In this document: piece by piece, positions 55,594 to 63,943 of the stretch
How the letters are laid out: the number at the start of each line of letters is the position of its first letter
How positions within the stretch are numbered: the stretch's first letter is position 1
NCBI GenBank assembly: GCA_001897605.1
Contig: MKTL01000005.1
Span: 1-64,000, forward strand
Source of the DNA: Clostridiales bacterium 38-18
GTDB lineage: Bacteria > Bacillota > Clostridia > Peptostreptococcales > Acidaminobacteraceae
Reading direction: 5' to 3'
DNA length: 64,000 nt
Position numbers and translations under genes: made by a program
Notes under the pieces: model-generated
The model's database searches: none
The model's input: the letters and a program-made list of their open reading frames with translations, nothing else
Told to the model about the DNA's origin: nothing

Positions 55594-56502
55594 ATGAATC
55601 GTATTTTAATCGTCTACTACACTGGAACTGGAAGCACAGGCATCGTCGCAGAGCATACTTTAAACAACCTTATGGAGAGAGGCATCGAGGCAGAAGCGTT
55701 TAGGTTAACCCATTCAAGCAAAGATAAATTATCCGAATTGGCTCATAACTACGATGGTTTGATTCTACTATATGCCGTTCACGCCTTTAATGCACCAGAG
55801 CCTGTATACGAGTGGTTAGATCGTCTTGAAAGCGTTTCAGCTAAGCCGGCGATGGTGATCTCGGTGTCAGGTGGTGGCGAGATGATATCCAACACAGCTT
55901 GCCGCGTCACAGCGATAAAGAAGCTGGCCTCAAAAGGCTATAAAGTTACCACAGAAGCAATGGCTGCTATGCCAAACAACTGGATGTCGCCCAATCCCGA
56001 TATCGTCTCAAGAGCCTTACTGGCGATAGCACCGCAAAAGGTAGCATCTTGGATCGACGCCTTTTTAGCAGGTCAACCAAACGAGGTGTTACCAGTTAAA
56101 ACGATTGATCGTGTGATCACAAAGGTCGGCACCTTAGAAAAGCACGGGGGACACCTCTTCGGTAAAAACATTGTGGTGGGGAGTACGTGCAACGGCTGTG
56201 GCTGGTGTGTGAAGAACTGCCCTGCTGGCAACATTGCCTTCCAGGAGCTTTCAGAAGAGCAAATGCCTATCTTCGGCAAGTTGTGTCACTTTTGCTTAGG
56301 ATGTGTCTATGGCTGTCCGCAAAAGGCAATTACACCGGGTAAGCTAAAATTTGCTGTGATTAAGAGTGGATATTCGATTAAAGACATCAAAAATAAAGAA
56401 GCACTTGATATAAATGATCCCGCCACTTTAAATCAGCTAAATGAAGCACTGGGTAGTAGTGGATGGTTAGGTGTCAAACGTTACTTGGGATTGACGAATT
56501 AA
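55594..56502 (+). CDS. EFR1-type flavodoxin-ferredoxin protein
   Basis: Residues 1-160 are flavodoxin-like, with the FMN phosphate loop YTGTGSTGIVAE and SVSGGGEMISNTACR. From about 195, two 4Fe-4S clusters are bound by CNGCGWCVKNCPAG and CHFCLGCVYGCPQ. Such EFR1 proteins are common in anaerobic Firmicutes and carry electrons in unknown pathways. AGAGAGG precedes the ATG. It stands alone, closed by a terminator at 56546. Confidence 0.9.
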   Translation: MNRILIVYYTGTGSTGIVAEHTLNNLMERGIEAEAFRLTHSSKDKLSELAHNYDGLILLYAVHAFNAPEPVYEWLDRLESVSAKPAMVISVSGGGEMISNTACRVTAIKKLASKGYKVTTEAMAAMPNNWMSPNPDIVSRALLAIAPQKVASWIDAFLAGQPNEVLPVKTIDRVITKVGTLEKHGGHLFGKNIVVGSTCNGCGWCVKNCPAGNIAFQELSEEQMPIFGKLCHFCLGCVYGCPQKAITPGKLKFAVIKSGYSIKDIKNKEALDINDPATLNQLNEALGSSGWLGVKRYLGLTN

Positions 56503-56545
56503 GATCTTATTACAAAAGAATAGGAAATATTTACAATGATTTACA

Positions 56546-56585
56546 AAAGGGATACTTTATAATTAAAGTAGCCCTTTAATTTTAT
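56546..56585 (+). terminator. Terminator after the EFR1 gene
   Basis: AAAGGG-A-TACTTTA and TAAAGTA-G-CCCTTT form a long stem with a single mismatch, followed by a T-rich tail broken by A. Confidence 0.6.
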
Positions 56586-56626
56586 TGAGAATAGTGTAAG
56601 CAACATATGAGAGAAAGGCGTCAAAA

Positions 56627-56734
56627 ATGAAAGGGAATATGTTGAGAATTATGAAAAGTAATATGAAAAGTAGTATGAAAAATAATATGAAAAATAATAT
56701 GAAAAATAATATGAAAATGAAATGGAGGATGTGA
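56627..56734 (+). CDS. Short repeat-bearing leader ORF
   Basis: A 35-codon frame starting at ATG 56627, 9 bases after GAAAGG, reads MKGNMLRIMKSNMKSSMKNN and continues with NMKN repeats to end MKWRM. Its TGA stop touches the ATG of the next gene (TGAATG). Half of it is a 12-base tandem repeat (56651-56710). It contains the ribosome binding site of the next gene, GGAGG at 56724, near its end, so its translation could couple to or tune that gene. It resembles no known protein; whether it is translated is untested. Confidence 0.4.
   Translation: MKGNMLRIMKSNMKSSMKNNMKNNMKNNMKMKWRM
56651..56710 (+). repeat. 12-base tandem repeat, five copies
   Basis: The units are ATGAAAAGTAAT, ATGAAAAGTAGT and three copies of ATGAAAAATAAT, followed by a partial unit. 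The period is a multiple of three, so changes in copy number keep the leader frame open. Confidence 0.92.
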
Positions 56735-57760
56735 ATGAACTCGGTTAAGGACAAAGCAAACATTTGGCTGGCGGTTGGTTTGGTATTGCTGACCCTGCTA
56801 ATTTTTTCACTCTCATGGTACTCTTATACATATAATAAAACGTTTGATCAGCTGACCTTATTTACCCCATCGGGGGAATGGACCGAGAACAACCTAGCAT
56901 TTGTAGAAACGGGATTGAAGGTTAAGTCGGATGCGCCATTAGAAGAGAAGCTTGAAAAACTCGCGCAGACTTTATCTGAAGTCTACGATGGTTTACCCAT
57001 CGTTTTTTTAGGGGTTGAGAATAGCTTTGGTGACCAGATAGCGGTGTTTGATTTAAGAGAGAAGCATGAACTGGCACAAAAAACGACTGCAAATCGTGAA
57101 CAAAATATTTCTGATGAAAGCGAATTAATTTCATGGCAGTATTTATTGGAGTCAAATAGCTATGAAGTAAACCAAGTCGCTAATTCCATAACAAAAAGCT
57201 TGCTACAATCGAACTACGAGGCGGACTGGATCGATGGTGTCAGAATTTTATATGAAGGAGAAAGAATGCCTTTTTATAGTGCCTATAGTCTTTATTCAAC
57301 TGTGTATCGAACTCAGATAAAGGATTTATCAATCTTGAATATAGGTGATCCATTGGGAACATTAAAGCTTTCAAGTAAAGCATTTGATGAGGAGCGAAAT
57401 GCAATCTATTATACATTAGAAGGTGAATTTACAGCTTATGTCAATCTTGTAAATGGGTCTGATTTTGATAAAGTTTGGATTAAATTCTTGGAATCGTCGA
57501 TTATGAAGTATAATTTAGAGCTGAAATATTCATGGGAAGATCCAGCGGATGTTTATATAGAAAATTTCAGTTCTTATTTTTCAATAGACAATAAAGATGC
57601 ATTTTTAATGCGTTTAAAAATGGAAAAGCCTGAAGCCTATGAGCGTTACTTAAAAGGCGAAAGGGTTATGATGAAGCTTAAACTTAATAACGTTAAAAGT
57701 GTCTGTTATTATCAGTCTGAATATTATAATAGCTTGGATTTTATCGATTTTATCGATTAA
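56735..57760 (+). CDS. Membrane-anchored exported protein, GerMN-like fragment
   Basis: This 341-residue protein has one N-terminal helix (IWLAVGLVLLTLLIFSLSWYS) that anchors an external domain. Residues 60-110 read VETGLKVKSDAPLEEKLEKL and YDGLPIVFLGVENSFGDQIAVFDL, a strand-helix pattern like GerMN domains of spore and cell-wall proteins. The rest is not recognised. Its ATG directly follows the stop of the leader ORF at 56627 and uses the GGAGG inside it. It is a single gene, with the CsoR unit 89 bases downstream. Confidence 0.7.
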   Translation: MNSVKDKANIWLAVGLVLLTLLIFSLSWYSYTYNKTFDQLTLFTPSGEWTENNLAFVETGLKVKSDAPLEEKLEKLAQTLSEVYDGLPIVFLGVENSFGDQIAVFDLREKHELAQKTTANREQNISDESELISWQYLLESNSYEVNQVANSITKSLLQSNYEADWIDGVRILYEGERMPFYSAYSLYSTVYRTQIKDLSILNIGDPLGTLKLSSKAFDEERNAIYYTLEGEFTAYVNLVNGSDFDKVWIKFLESSIMKYNLELKYSWEDPADVYIENFSSYFSIDNKDAFLMRLKMEKPEAYERYLKGERVMMKLKLNNVKSVCYYQSEYYNSLDFIDFID

Positions 57761-57807
57761 AGAGGGGTTAATATAATTTTTTCATTTTCAAAAATAGCCC
57801 ATAGTGC

Positions 57808-57837
57808 TAAAATGTAATTATCCCCCTACAGGGGATA
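57808..57837 (+). promoter_or_regulatory. CsoR promoter and operator
   Basis: An extended -10 (TGCTAAAAT, 57805-57813) lies just ahead of TATCCCCCTACAGGGGATA (57819-57837). This G-tract inverted repeat is the kind of operator CsoR/RcnR repressors bind. It sits over the start of transcription, 13 bases before the csoR start codon. Confidence 0.72.
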
Positions 57838-57849
57838 TGGAGGTGGCAT

Positions 57850-58152
57850 ATGGACGAACACAATCATCCACAGAGCAAACAAGTAATCAATCGACTTTCT
57901 AGAGCGATTGGACACTTAGAGTCAGTAAAGAGAATGGCTGAAGAGGGTCGCGACTGCAGCGAGCTCTTAAATCAGCTCTCAGCAGTAATCTCAGCGATTA
58001 ACAATACCAGTAAGATCATTTTAGAGGATCATATCAATCACTGTGTGGTTGAAGCTGCAAAAGTAGGTGACCATAAGGTAATCGAAGATATGATTGAAGC
58101 GATTAACAAATATATGGGCATGCAAATTAAAAAGGATGCGGGCATACATTAA
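57850..58152 (+). CDS. csoR: CsoR-family metal-sensing repressor
   Basis: The 100-residue all-helical protein is of the CsoR/RcnR family (DUF156). The metal ligands fall at Cys36 (GRDCSEL), His61 and Cys65 (EDHINHC), exactly the Cys-His-Cys trio of copper-sensing CsoR. It also has His4 and His6 at the N terminus and His64, features shared with nickel/cobalt-sensing RcnR. So copper is the first guess, but another metal is possible. GGAGGTGG lies 4 bases before the ATG. It should repress its own operon at 57819 and thereby the transporter 17 bases downstream. Confidence 0.9.
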   Translation: MDEHNHPQSKQVINRLSRAIGHLESVKRMAEEGRDCSELLNQLSAVISAINNTSKIILEDHINHCVVEAAKVGDHKVIEDMIEAINKYMGMQIKKDAGIH

Positions 58153-58169
58153 ATGACACTAGGTGGATT

Positions 58170-59285
58170 ATGGAAAATTCGATAAAGAAACATTCAGATC
58201 AGAAACATTCAGATCAGAAACATTCAGATCAGAAACATACAAAAAGCTATCAGGCGATAGGATTCGCAATTTTAGCGGCACTATTATATGGCATCAGCTC
58301 GCCAGTATCAAAGCTCTTACTGGTCAAGCTACAACCGACACTTATGGCAGCCCTGCTTTACCTAGGTGCAGGGATTGGGATGCTTGGTCTCAACTTCTTT
58401 AAGGTCTTGCTTAGGAAGGAAAAAGTTGAAGCAAGCATGACCAAAAAGGAAATGCCCTTTATCATCGGTATGATTCTTCTAGATATTGCCGCTCCGATCT
58501 TTTTAATGATTGGACTTAAGATGACCACAGCAGCCAATGCGTCGCTACTCAATAACTTTGAGATTGTTGCGACCGCCATCATTGCGCTGGTCATTTTTAG
58601 AGAGACGATCGGAAAGAGAATGTGGCTTGCAATTGGGTTCATTACCCTTTCTAGTATTCTCTTATCCGTATCTGATATCAGTAGCTTATCCTTTACAGTG
58701 GGATCTATATTTGTTCTCCTAGCCTGTATTTCTTGGGGCTTTGAAAACAATTGTACACGAATGCTCTCACTTAAGGACCCACTTCAAATCGTAGTTGTAA
58801 AAGGCTTTGGCTCTGGACTTGGCGCTTTGATTATTGCGCTATCTGTGGGAGAAATTGAGTTGAATTGGACATACATGCTCATCGCTTTATTACTTGGCTT
58901 TGTCGCCTATGGCATGAGTATCTATTTTTATATCATTGCACAAAGATCCCTTGGTGCTGCAAGAACCAGTGCATACTATGCAGCAGCGCCTTTTATAGGT
59001 GTGCTGATCTCTTGGATAATCCTTAAGGAGCCAATTACACCGATGTTCACAATTGCACTTTTTGTAATGCTGGTGGGCACCTATTTTGCCGTAACTGAAG
59101 AGCATGGTCACGTGCACAGGCATGTGGTTGAGACACACGAGCACAAGCACAATCATCGCGATGGTCATCACGACCATACCCATGATTATGAAGTCGTCGG
59201 AGAGCATTCGCACGAACATACGCATGCAGCGGTAGAGCACACGCATGAACATTTACCAGATCTACATCATCGACATACGCATTAA
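58170..59285 (+). CDS. EamA/DMT-family transporter with His-rich tail (probable metal exporter)
   Basis: The 371-residue protein has ten predicted helices in two EamA repeats (FAILAALLYGISSPVSKLLL, then AANASLLNNFEIVATAIIAL). Two unusual ends flank them. The N terminus repeats KHSDQ three times, encoded by a 15-base tandem repeat (58187-58233). The C terminus from about 310 is packed with His (HGHVHRHVVETHEHKHNH and on to HHRHTH), as in metal exporters such as RcnA. It is cotranscribed with csoR, so it probably exports a transition metal, an unusual job for this family. Its stop overlaps the convergent ABC gene stop by 3 bases. Confidence 0.85.
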   Translation: MENSIKKHSDQKHSDQKHSDQKHTKSYQAIGFAILAALLYGISSPVSKLLLVKLQPTLMAALLYLGAGIGMLGLNFFKVLLRKEKVEASMTKKEMPFIIGMILLDIAAPIFLMIGLKMTTAANASLLNNFEIVATAIIALVIFRETIGKRMWLAIGFITLSSILLSVSDISSLSFTVGSIFVLLACISWGFENNCTRMLSLKDPLQIVVVKGFGSGLGALIIALSVGEIELNWTYMLIALLLGFVAYGMSIYFYIIAQRSLGAARTSAYYAAAPFIGVLISWIILKEPITPMFTIALFVMLVGTYFAVTEEHGHVHRHVVETHEHKHNHRDGHHDHTHDYEVVGEHSHEHTHAAVEHTHEHLPDLHHRHTH

Positions 59286-60298
59286 AATCTTTTGACAATC
59301 GCTTCTATGTCCATATCCTGCACTGAGAAATCGAGAACGTTGAAATGGCTAAGTACAAAGTTCATTATCCCAGAAACACCGACTTGATTTCGGTTAAAGT
59401 TCACTGTGAGCTGTCCTTCAGATAGCTGGTAGGTGGTGTTATCAGGTTGACAGCCATCCACAGAGGGGATCAGTGTTTCAAGCGTTTGTTCGACCAACGT
59501 GGCATCATCGTATCTCAAATCGAAGACGATCTTACGTTCATAACCAAACTCCTTGCGAATGGTGTCGATACCGCCGTCGTAAAGGAGTTTTCCTTTATCT
59601 ATGATAATGATGCGGTGGCACAGCTCTTCTATATCACTCATATCGTGAGTGGTGAGCAGTATGGTCGTACCATAGCGCTGATTCATGTCCTTTATGGCTT
59701 TGCGGATACGCTCCTTCACCATGACGTCCAGACCGATGGTTGGTTCATCTAGGAAGAGAACCTTAGGATTGTGTAGCATGGAGGCAGCAAGGTCGGCGCG
59801 CATCCTTTGGCCCAGTGAAAGCGTACGCACGGTTTGCCCCATAAACTCTGAAAGCTCGAAAATTTCATCAAAGTAGGCCATCTGTGACGCATAGAAGTCG
59901 TCTGGCACCTGATAGATCTCTTTTAAAATGGCGAAGGTCTCGCCCACAGGAAGATCCCACCAAAGCTGTGTCTTTTGACCGAAAACGACACCGATGTGCT
60001 TTGCGTTTTCCTGTCTTTTCTCATAGGGAATATAGTCGCCAACCTTGACATAGCCAGAGGTTGGATTTAGGATGCCGGTCATCATTTTAATGGTCGTGGA
60101 TTTTCCCGCACCGTTAGCACCGATGTAACCGATGATTTCACCTGGCTTGATGTCGAAGGAGATGTCCTTAACCGCTTCTATGTGAATGGCTTCGCGCTTG
60201 AATAGCGACTTTAGGGTACCAGCAAGTCCTTTGCCCTTTTTATAAGCTGTAAATGTTTTTGTGAGGTTGTGTACCTCAATCATATTTTTTTCGTTCAT
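59282..60298 (-). CDS. ABC-2 exporter ATPase (COG4586-like)
   Basis: From the ATG at 60298, 7 bases after GAGGA, the protein is 338 residues: MIEVHNLTKTF, Walker A GANGAGKSTTIKMMTG, Q-loop region VFGQKTQLWWDLPVGETF, signature LSLGQRMRADLAA, Walker B VLFLDEPTIGLD and TTHDMSDIEELC. The QLWWDLP segment is typical of ATPases paired with two ABC-2 permeases (COG3694 and COG4587), which follow that pattern here. It is last of the three-gene minus-strand operon. An ATG at 60349 is possible but has no ribosome binding site. Substrate is unknown. Confidence 0.92.
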   Translation of the reverse strand: MNEKNMIEVHNLTKTFTAYKKGKGLAGTLKSLFKREAIHIEAVKDISFDIKPGEIIGYIGANGAGKSTTIKMMTGILNPTSGYVKVGDYIPYEKRQENAKHIGVVFGQKTQLWWDLPVGETFAILKEIYQVPDDFYASQMAYFDEIFELSEFMGQTVRTLSLGQRMRADLAASMLHNPKVLFLDEPTIGLDVMVKERIRKAIKDMNQRYGTTILLTTHDMSDIEELCHRIIIIDKGKLLYDGGIDTIRKEFGYERKIVFDLRYDDATLVEQTLETLIPSVDGCQPDNTTYQLSEGQLTVNFNRNQVGVSGIMNFVLSHFNVLDFSVQDMDIEAIVKRF

Positions 60299-60375
60299 TT
60301 TAAAGTCCTCTGTTGTAACTGAGTTAAAGTGTATGAGTGTTAATGTCATCTATAGATGAATATACGATTTACTTC

Positions 60376-61179
60376 TTAATTGCCGACACTTTCGTAGTTT
60401 TTTATTCCAAGGTTAAAGATTTTTAGACCAAGAAATAGCGCTGTCAAACTGATCAATATCGTTAAACCCAAGCTTTTGAAAAGCGATGAAGCGCCTAAAA
60501 AATAGGAAGCTGGGATGTAGGCAGTTAGTGCGAAGGGTACGATATATGTGATAAAAGTGCGTATGAATTTGTGGTAAATCTCAAGTGGGTATTTCGCAAA
60601 CTCACTCATGCTATAGAACATGAACAAGATGGATTGACTGCGTTTGGTCCAAAATGCAATGGAAGATAGAATCAGCTTGATGCTCGTATAAATGATGGTC
60701 GAAAAAATAATCATTACTATGAAGATCAGCAGCTTTGTTGGTGAGAAAATGATGCCGCCTTTGATTGAGGCATAGACCACTAATAAGATACCGATAATCA
60801 CTTCGCCCACACCATCGGGTTGGAAACGCTGCGCGATGATTTGAAAAAGCGGATGAATCGGTCTTAGAAGATAGCGATCAAACTCACCTTCGACGATGAC
60901 GTTTCCTGCCAGTAGCCAGAGATAGTCAGTAAACATATGGTCAATGCCCCTTGGTATGTTCGCAAAGCCATAGATAAACAGAAGGTCATAAAACGACCAT
61001 CCTAAGAGGTCGGGGATTTGTCTAAAGACCAAAGCTATAAAGGCGATGCCACCGAATTGGATCAGGAAAAAGGCGAGAAAACCGATGATAAAATCCGTTC
61101 TTGAGTGCATGACGGCTTTTAAATAATGACTTAGAAACATGCCATACAGCTTGATATAACGTTTTGCGTTTGTGAACAT
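60376..61179 (-). CDS. ABC-2 permease (COG3694-like)
   Basis: The 267-residue protein has six predicted helices and segments such as LLFIYGFANIPRGIDHMFTD, EGEFDRYLLRPIHPLFQIIA and FALTAYIPASYFLG, matching the second permease of three-gene ABC-2 systems. AGGAGG lies 6 bases before the ATG. It follows the other permease gene by 9 bases and precedes the ATPase gene, so all three form one operon. Confidence 0.88.
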   Translation of the reverse strand: MFTNAKRYIKLYGMFLSHYLKAVMHSRTDFIIGFLAFFLIQFGGIAFIALVFRQIPDLLGWSFYDLLFIYGFANIPRGIDHMFTDYLWLLAGNVIVEGEFDRYLLRPIHPLFQIIAQRFQPDGVGEVIIGILLVVYASIKGGIIFSPTKLLIFIVMIIFSTIIYTSIKLILSSIAFWTKRSQSILFMFYSMSEFAKYPLEIYHKFIRTFITYIVPFALTAYIPASYFLGASSLFKSLGLTILISLTALFLGLKIFNLGIKNYESVGN

Positions 61180-61188
61180 GTTAGCCTC

Positions 61189-62004
61189 CTATCCGCCAAG
61201 TATGGTCAGTCGTTTGATGGCTTTACGCCATACCAGTTGCGTCAGTGCCATCAGAAGAAGAACCCAAACGGCTTGAACCCCTAAGTTGAAAAGAAGATCC
61301 TCTTCTGAGAATTTACCGAGGTAGATCATTGTCGGTGTATAGACCAAACCTGCAAACGGCAAAAATTTAAAGACGTTAAAAAGTCCCTTTGGGAAAAAAG
61401 TCAATGGAATGAGTTGCCCCGATAGGAGCTTTAATATCGCCTCTTTTGCGAAAATAAATCCAAAGACATACTCGATGAAAAATGCCGCTAGCCCAAAAAG
61501 ATAGTTGATATAAAAAAGGATGAGTGCGCTAAGAGATACGCTAACTAGGTAAAGTAGGCCGTTGGTGATGTTTGGAATTACCCCGTTTGAGATAAAATCA
61601 AAGATTGTATAACCGCCCCAAAGTGGTAAAAATAAAAAGGTGAGGTTAATCCCGATATTCCCGATACAATTAAAGAACTTTAAAAGCTGATAGTTGACGG
61701 GCTTGATTAAGTTTGTGGCGATACGCCCGGACTTGACGTCCTGACTGATGTCCCAGTGGACCTCGTTACCGATGAGCATACTGGTCAGTGTACTCATCAC
61801 CACATAGCCGACCATTTGTTTAAAGGTAAAGCCTTGGATCACCTCTGAAGTCGCGCTGGAAAAGATGGCAAACCAGATATAGATGAGCACCACCGTTTGG
61901 AAGAGCTCGCCTAAGATATAGACATAAAAGTTCATTCGGTATGCCATAAAGCCCTGCATCACCGCTTTGGTGAAGGGCAGATAGGTTCTTAATAGTTTTT
62001 TCAA
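61189..62004 (-). CDS. ABC-2 permease (COG4587-like)
   Basis: The protein has six predicted helices with the features MGYRMNF-like start (GFMAYRMNFYVYILGELFQT), VHWDISQDVKSGRIATNLIK and PLTFFPKGLFNVFKFLPFAG, as in first permeases of these systems. The TTG at 62004 follows AGCAGGT by 6 bases and gives the usual short KKLLRTYLPF start of 271 residues. An ATG at 62043 would add 13 residues but has no ribosome binding site. It is first of the operon with 61179 and 60298. Confidence 0.85.
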   Translation of the reverse strand: MKKLLRTYLPFTKAVMQGFMAYRMNFYVYILGELFQTVVLIYIWFAIFSSATSEVIQGFTFKQMVGYVVMSTLTSMLIGNEVHWDISQDVKSGRIATNLIKPVNYQLLKFFNCIGNIGINLTFLFLPLWGGYTIFDFISNGVIPNITNGLLYLVSVSLSALILFYINYLFGLAAFFIEYVFGFIFAKEAILKLLSGQLIPLTFFPKGLFNVFKFLPFAGLVYTPTMIYLGKFSEEDLLFNLGVQAVWVLLLMALTQLVWRKAIKRLTILGG

Positions 62005-62127
62005 GTGGTACCTGCTTTCGTGTGAAATAACAATTGTATTCATGGGTTACTACATTTTCTTATAGAATGTGATCACCATTACTGCTTATATAACGTGGAA
62101 CTAAAGCAAACTGTCCATAGGAATTTA

Positions 62128-62862
62128 TTAATTTTTCAAATAATCGATTAAAGTTTCTAGGTTCCCATCATCGATTCTAAGGACGCAGTCCAGCTCACTT
62201 GGAACGGTGTCAGCAGAAGGGGAACAATTGGTTTGCAGATAGACGGCATCCACCCCAAGTCGATTGGCGATCAAGACATCGGTTCTGTGATCGTTGCCGA
62301 CAAAGAGACATTCCTCAGGTGTAAGGTGATGCTCTTTTAGCGCGATGCTTAAGAACTCTGGATTGGGCTTACTGATTTTATAGTCAGAGGACAGATAGAT
62401 CGCGTCAAAATGATCGTAGAGTCGTGTGCTTTTCAGCTCTGCTAGAGTAAACGCTCGCTGTGCATTGGAAACAAGGATGACGAATACGCCGTTCGCTTTT
62501 AAGTGCTCGATGAGATCAAAAACATGTGGATAGGGCTTAACGTAGGCTAAAGATGTGATTCTAAAAAGGGTCGCGGTTTCCTCAGCTTCTCTTTTTTTGA
62601 TATCAATGCCCTTCTCTTTGAACAGCTTTTTAAAGATTTTGATGACGTCACATTCAGGCGCTTCAACCCCTTTTTGAGTTAACTTATCAAGGGCATCCTG
62701 AACCAGTGCATGATATCTTTCTTCAAGCTCTTCGCAGGTATAAAAAGCACCTTTAGAAGCATAATAATGACGCATTTTCTCCCAAAGTGCTGGGTCTGAC
62801 TCATCTGTGTGTATGTCGAGTAACGTTCCATATAGATCAAATAGTGCTGCACGATATTTCAT
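62128..62862 (-). CDS. HAD-superfamily hydrolase
   Basis: The 244-residue protein has the HAD motifs in order: FDLYGTLLDI (nucleophile Asp9 and Asp-to-Tyr change at +2 of the DxD), LVSNAQRAFT (motif II), SKPNPEF with the motif III Lys, and FVGNDHRTDV (motif IV). A helical cap lies between motifs I and II (about 20-100). The usual DxD is DLY here, as in several haloacid dehalogenase and Cof-type branches, so phosphatase activity should be tested rather than assumed. GGAGG lies 7 bases ahead of the ATG. It is a single gene. Confidence 0.87.
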   Translation of the reverse strand: MKYRAALFDLYGTLLDIHTDESDPALWEKMRHYYASKGAFYTCEELEERYHALVQDALDKLTQKGVEAPECDVIKIFKKLFKEKGIDIKKREAEETATLFRITSLAYVKPYPHVFDLIEHLKANGVFVILVSNAQRAFTLAELKSTRLYDHFDAIYLSSDYKISKPNPEFLSIALKEHHLTPEECLFVGNDHRTDVLIANRLGVDAVYLQTNCSPSADTVPSELDCVLRIDDGNLETLIDYLKN

Positions 62863-62997
62863 TTGGTCACCTCCAGTTTATCCTATTATATCCCATCAGA
62901 ACGCCTCTTAAAAGTAATCTTAAATGTGGTAGGGTTTGTTTTAGAGTGACAGAAGGGTTATAATTTATACAGATATAATAAGCCAAAGGAGGCATAC

Positions 62998-63894
62998 ATG
63001 AGTTTACTGACTGATTTTAGGCTATCTGTCCTTGAAAATAACCTCGGTGTCTATGGCATCCACGTCCATCAAAATGGCAGCGTACTTGCCCAACATCGTT
63101 TTAGAAGTGACGATCGAGAAAACCTTTATTCGGCGTCAAAGACCTTTACAGCCGTCGGTGTGGGGATTGCGGAAGCGGAAGGTCTCCTCAAACTGACTGA
63201 TCCAGTGTTATCTTTTTTTCCTGAATATGCGGCTATAGCAAGTGAGGGAACTGAGCGCATACAAATTAGGGACCTTCTCCATATGAGCACGGGTCACGCA
63301 GAGGAGAAGTATCGCCTGAAGAGCAATGCGGATCGTGCAAAACTGTTTTTTGAAACGCCTATGGAGCATCCGGTGGGAGCACAGTTTTTTTATGAAAACT
63401 CAGCCACCTATATGCTTGGTAGAATTATAGAGAAGTTATCGGGACAAATCTTGCTGGAATACCTTAAACCAAGGCTTTTTGATAAGCTTGAAATTCTAAA
63501 CCCACAGTGGCAAACCTGCGCTCATGGACATACCAGTGGCTCTGGGGGGCTTTATCTCACCACAGAGGAGTTCTCTAGACTAGGCGTTTTACTTTTAAAT
63601 GAGGGAAAATACGGTGAGCATCAAATCGTAGCAAGCGACTTTATCCATAGGATGCAGACCGACCTTGTACCGACACTTGGCAAAGACGATCCTGAAACGC
63701 GTGAAGGATACGGCTATCAGGTTTGGAACTGTACTGAACCAAACACCTATAGGGCAGATGGCATGTACGGACAGATGTGTGTCGTTCTTAAGGATTATAA
63801 TGCGGTGATAACCGTAACAGCGCACAATGAGACGAATCACAAGGACATTTTAAGAGCAATTTGGAGCGAGATTTTACCGAAGCTGAGAAGTTAG
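62998..63894 (+). CDS. Serine hydrolase of the class C beta-lactamase family
   Basis: The 298-residue protein carries the SxxK motif in YSASKTFTAVG (Ser, Lys catalytic pair), the Tyr-x-Asn motif in YENSATYMLG, and a HTSGSGG segment in the place of KTG. This is the family of beta-lactamase-like esterases and penicillin-binding relatives. No signal peptide is seen, so it acts in the cytoplasm, more likely as an esterase or peptidase than as a resistance enzyme. AAAGGAGG lies 6 bases before the ATG. Confidence 0.88.
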   Translation: MSLLTDFRLSVLENNLGVYGIHVHQNGSVLAQHRFRSDDRENLYSASKTFTAVGVGIAEAEGLLKLTDPVLSFFPEYAAIASEGTERIQIRDLLHMSTGHAEEKYRLKSNADRAKLFFETPMEHPVGAQFFYENSATYMLGRIIEKLSGQILLEYLKPRLFDKLEILNPQWQTCAHGHTSGSGGLYLTTEEFSRLGVLLLNEGKYGEHQIVASDFIHRMQTDLVPTLGKDDPETREGYGYQVWNCTEPNTYRADGMYGQMCVVLKDYNAVITVTAHNETNHKDILRAIWSEILPKLRS

Positions 63895-63932
63895 AAAGCT
63901 AGAAAGTTAGAAAGCTAGAAAGTTAGATAGAA
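63889..63932 (+). repeat. Short tandem repeat after the hydrolase
   Basis: GTTAGAAAGCTAGAAA is repeated, beginning inside the last codons of the hydrolase and its TAG stop. The 8-base unit alternates TTAGAAAG and CTAGAAAG, with a decayed last copy. Confidence 0.8.
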
Positions 63933-63943
63933 AGAGGTGTCAT

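Noticed and set aside
58163-58402. 79-codon frame with SETFR repeats
   Set aside because: It is the alternative reading of the 15-base repeat at the start of the EamA gene, with no ribosome binding site of its own.
62998-63894. Antibiotic-resistance beta-lactamase
   Set aside because: The family motifs fit, but there is no signal peptide and KTG is replaced; an esterase or peptidase role is more likely.
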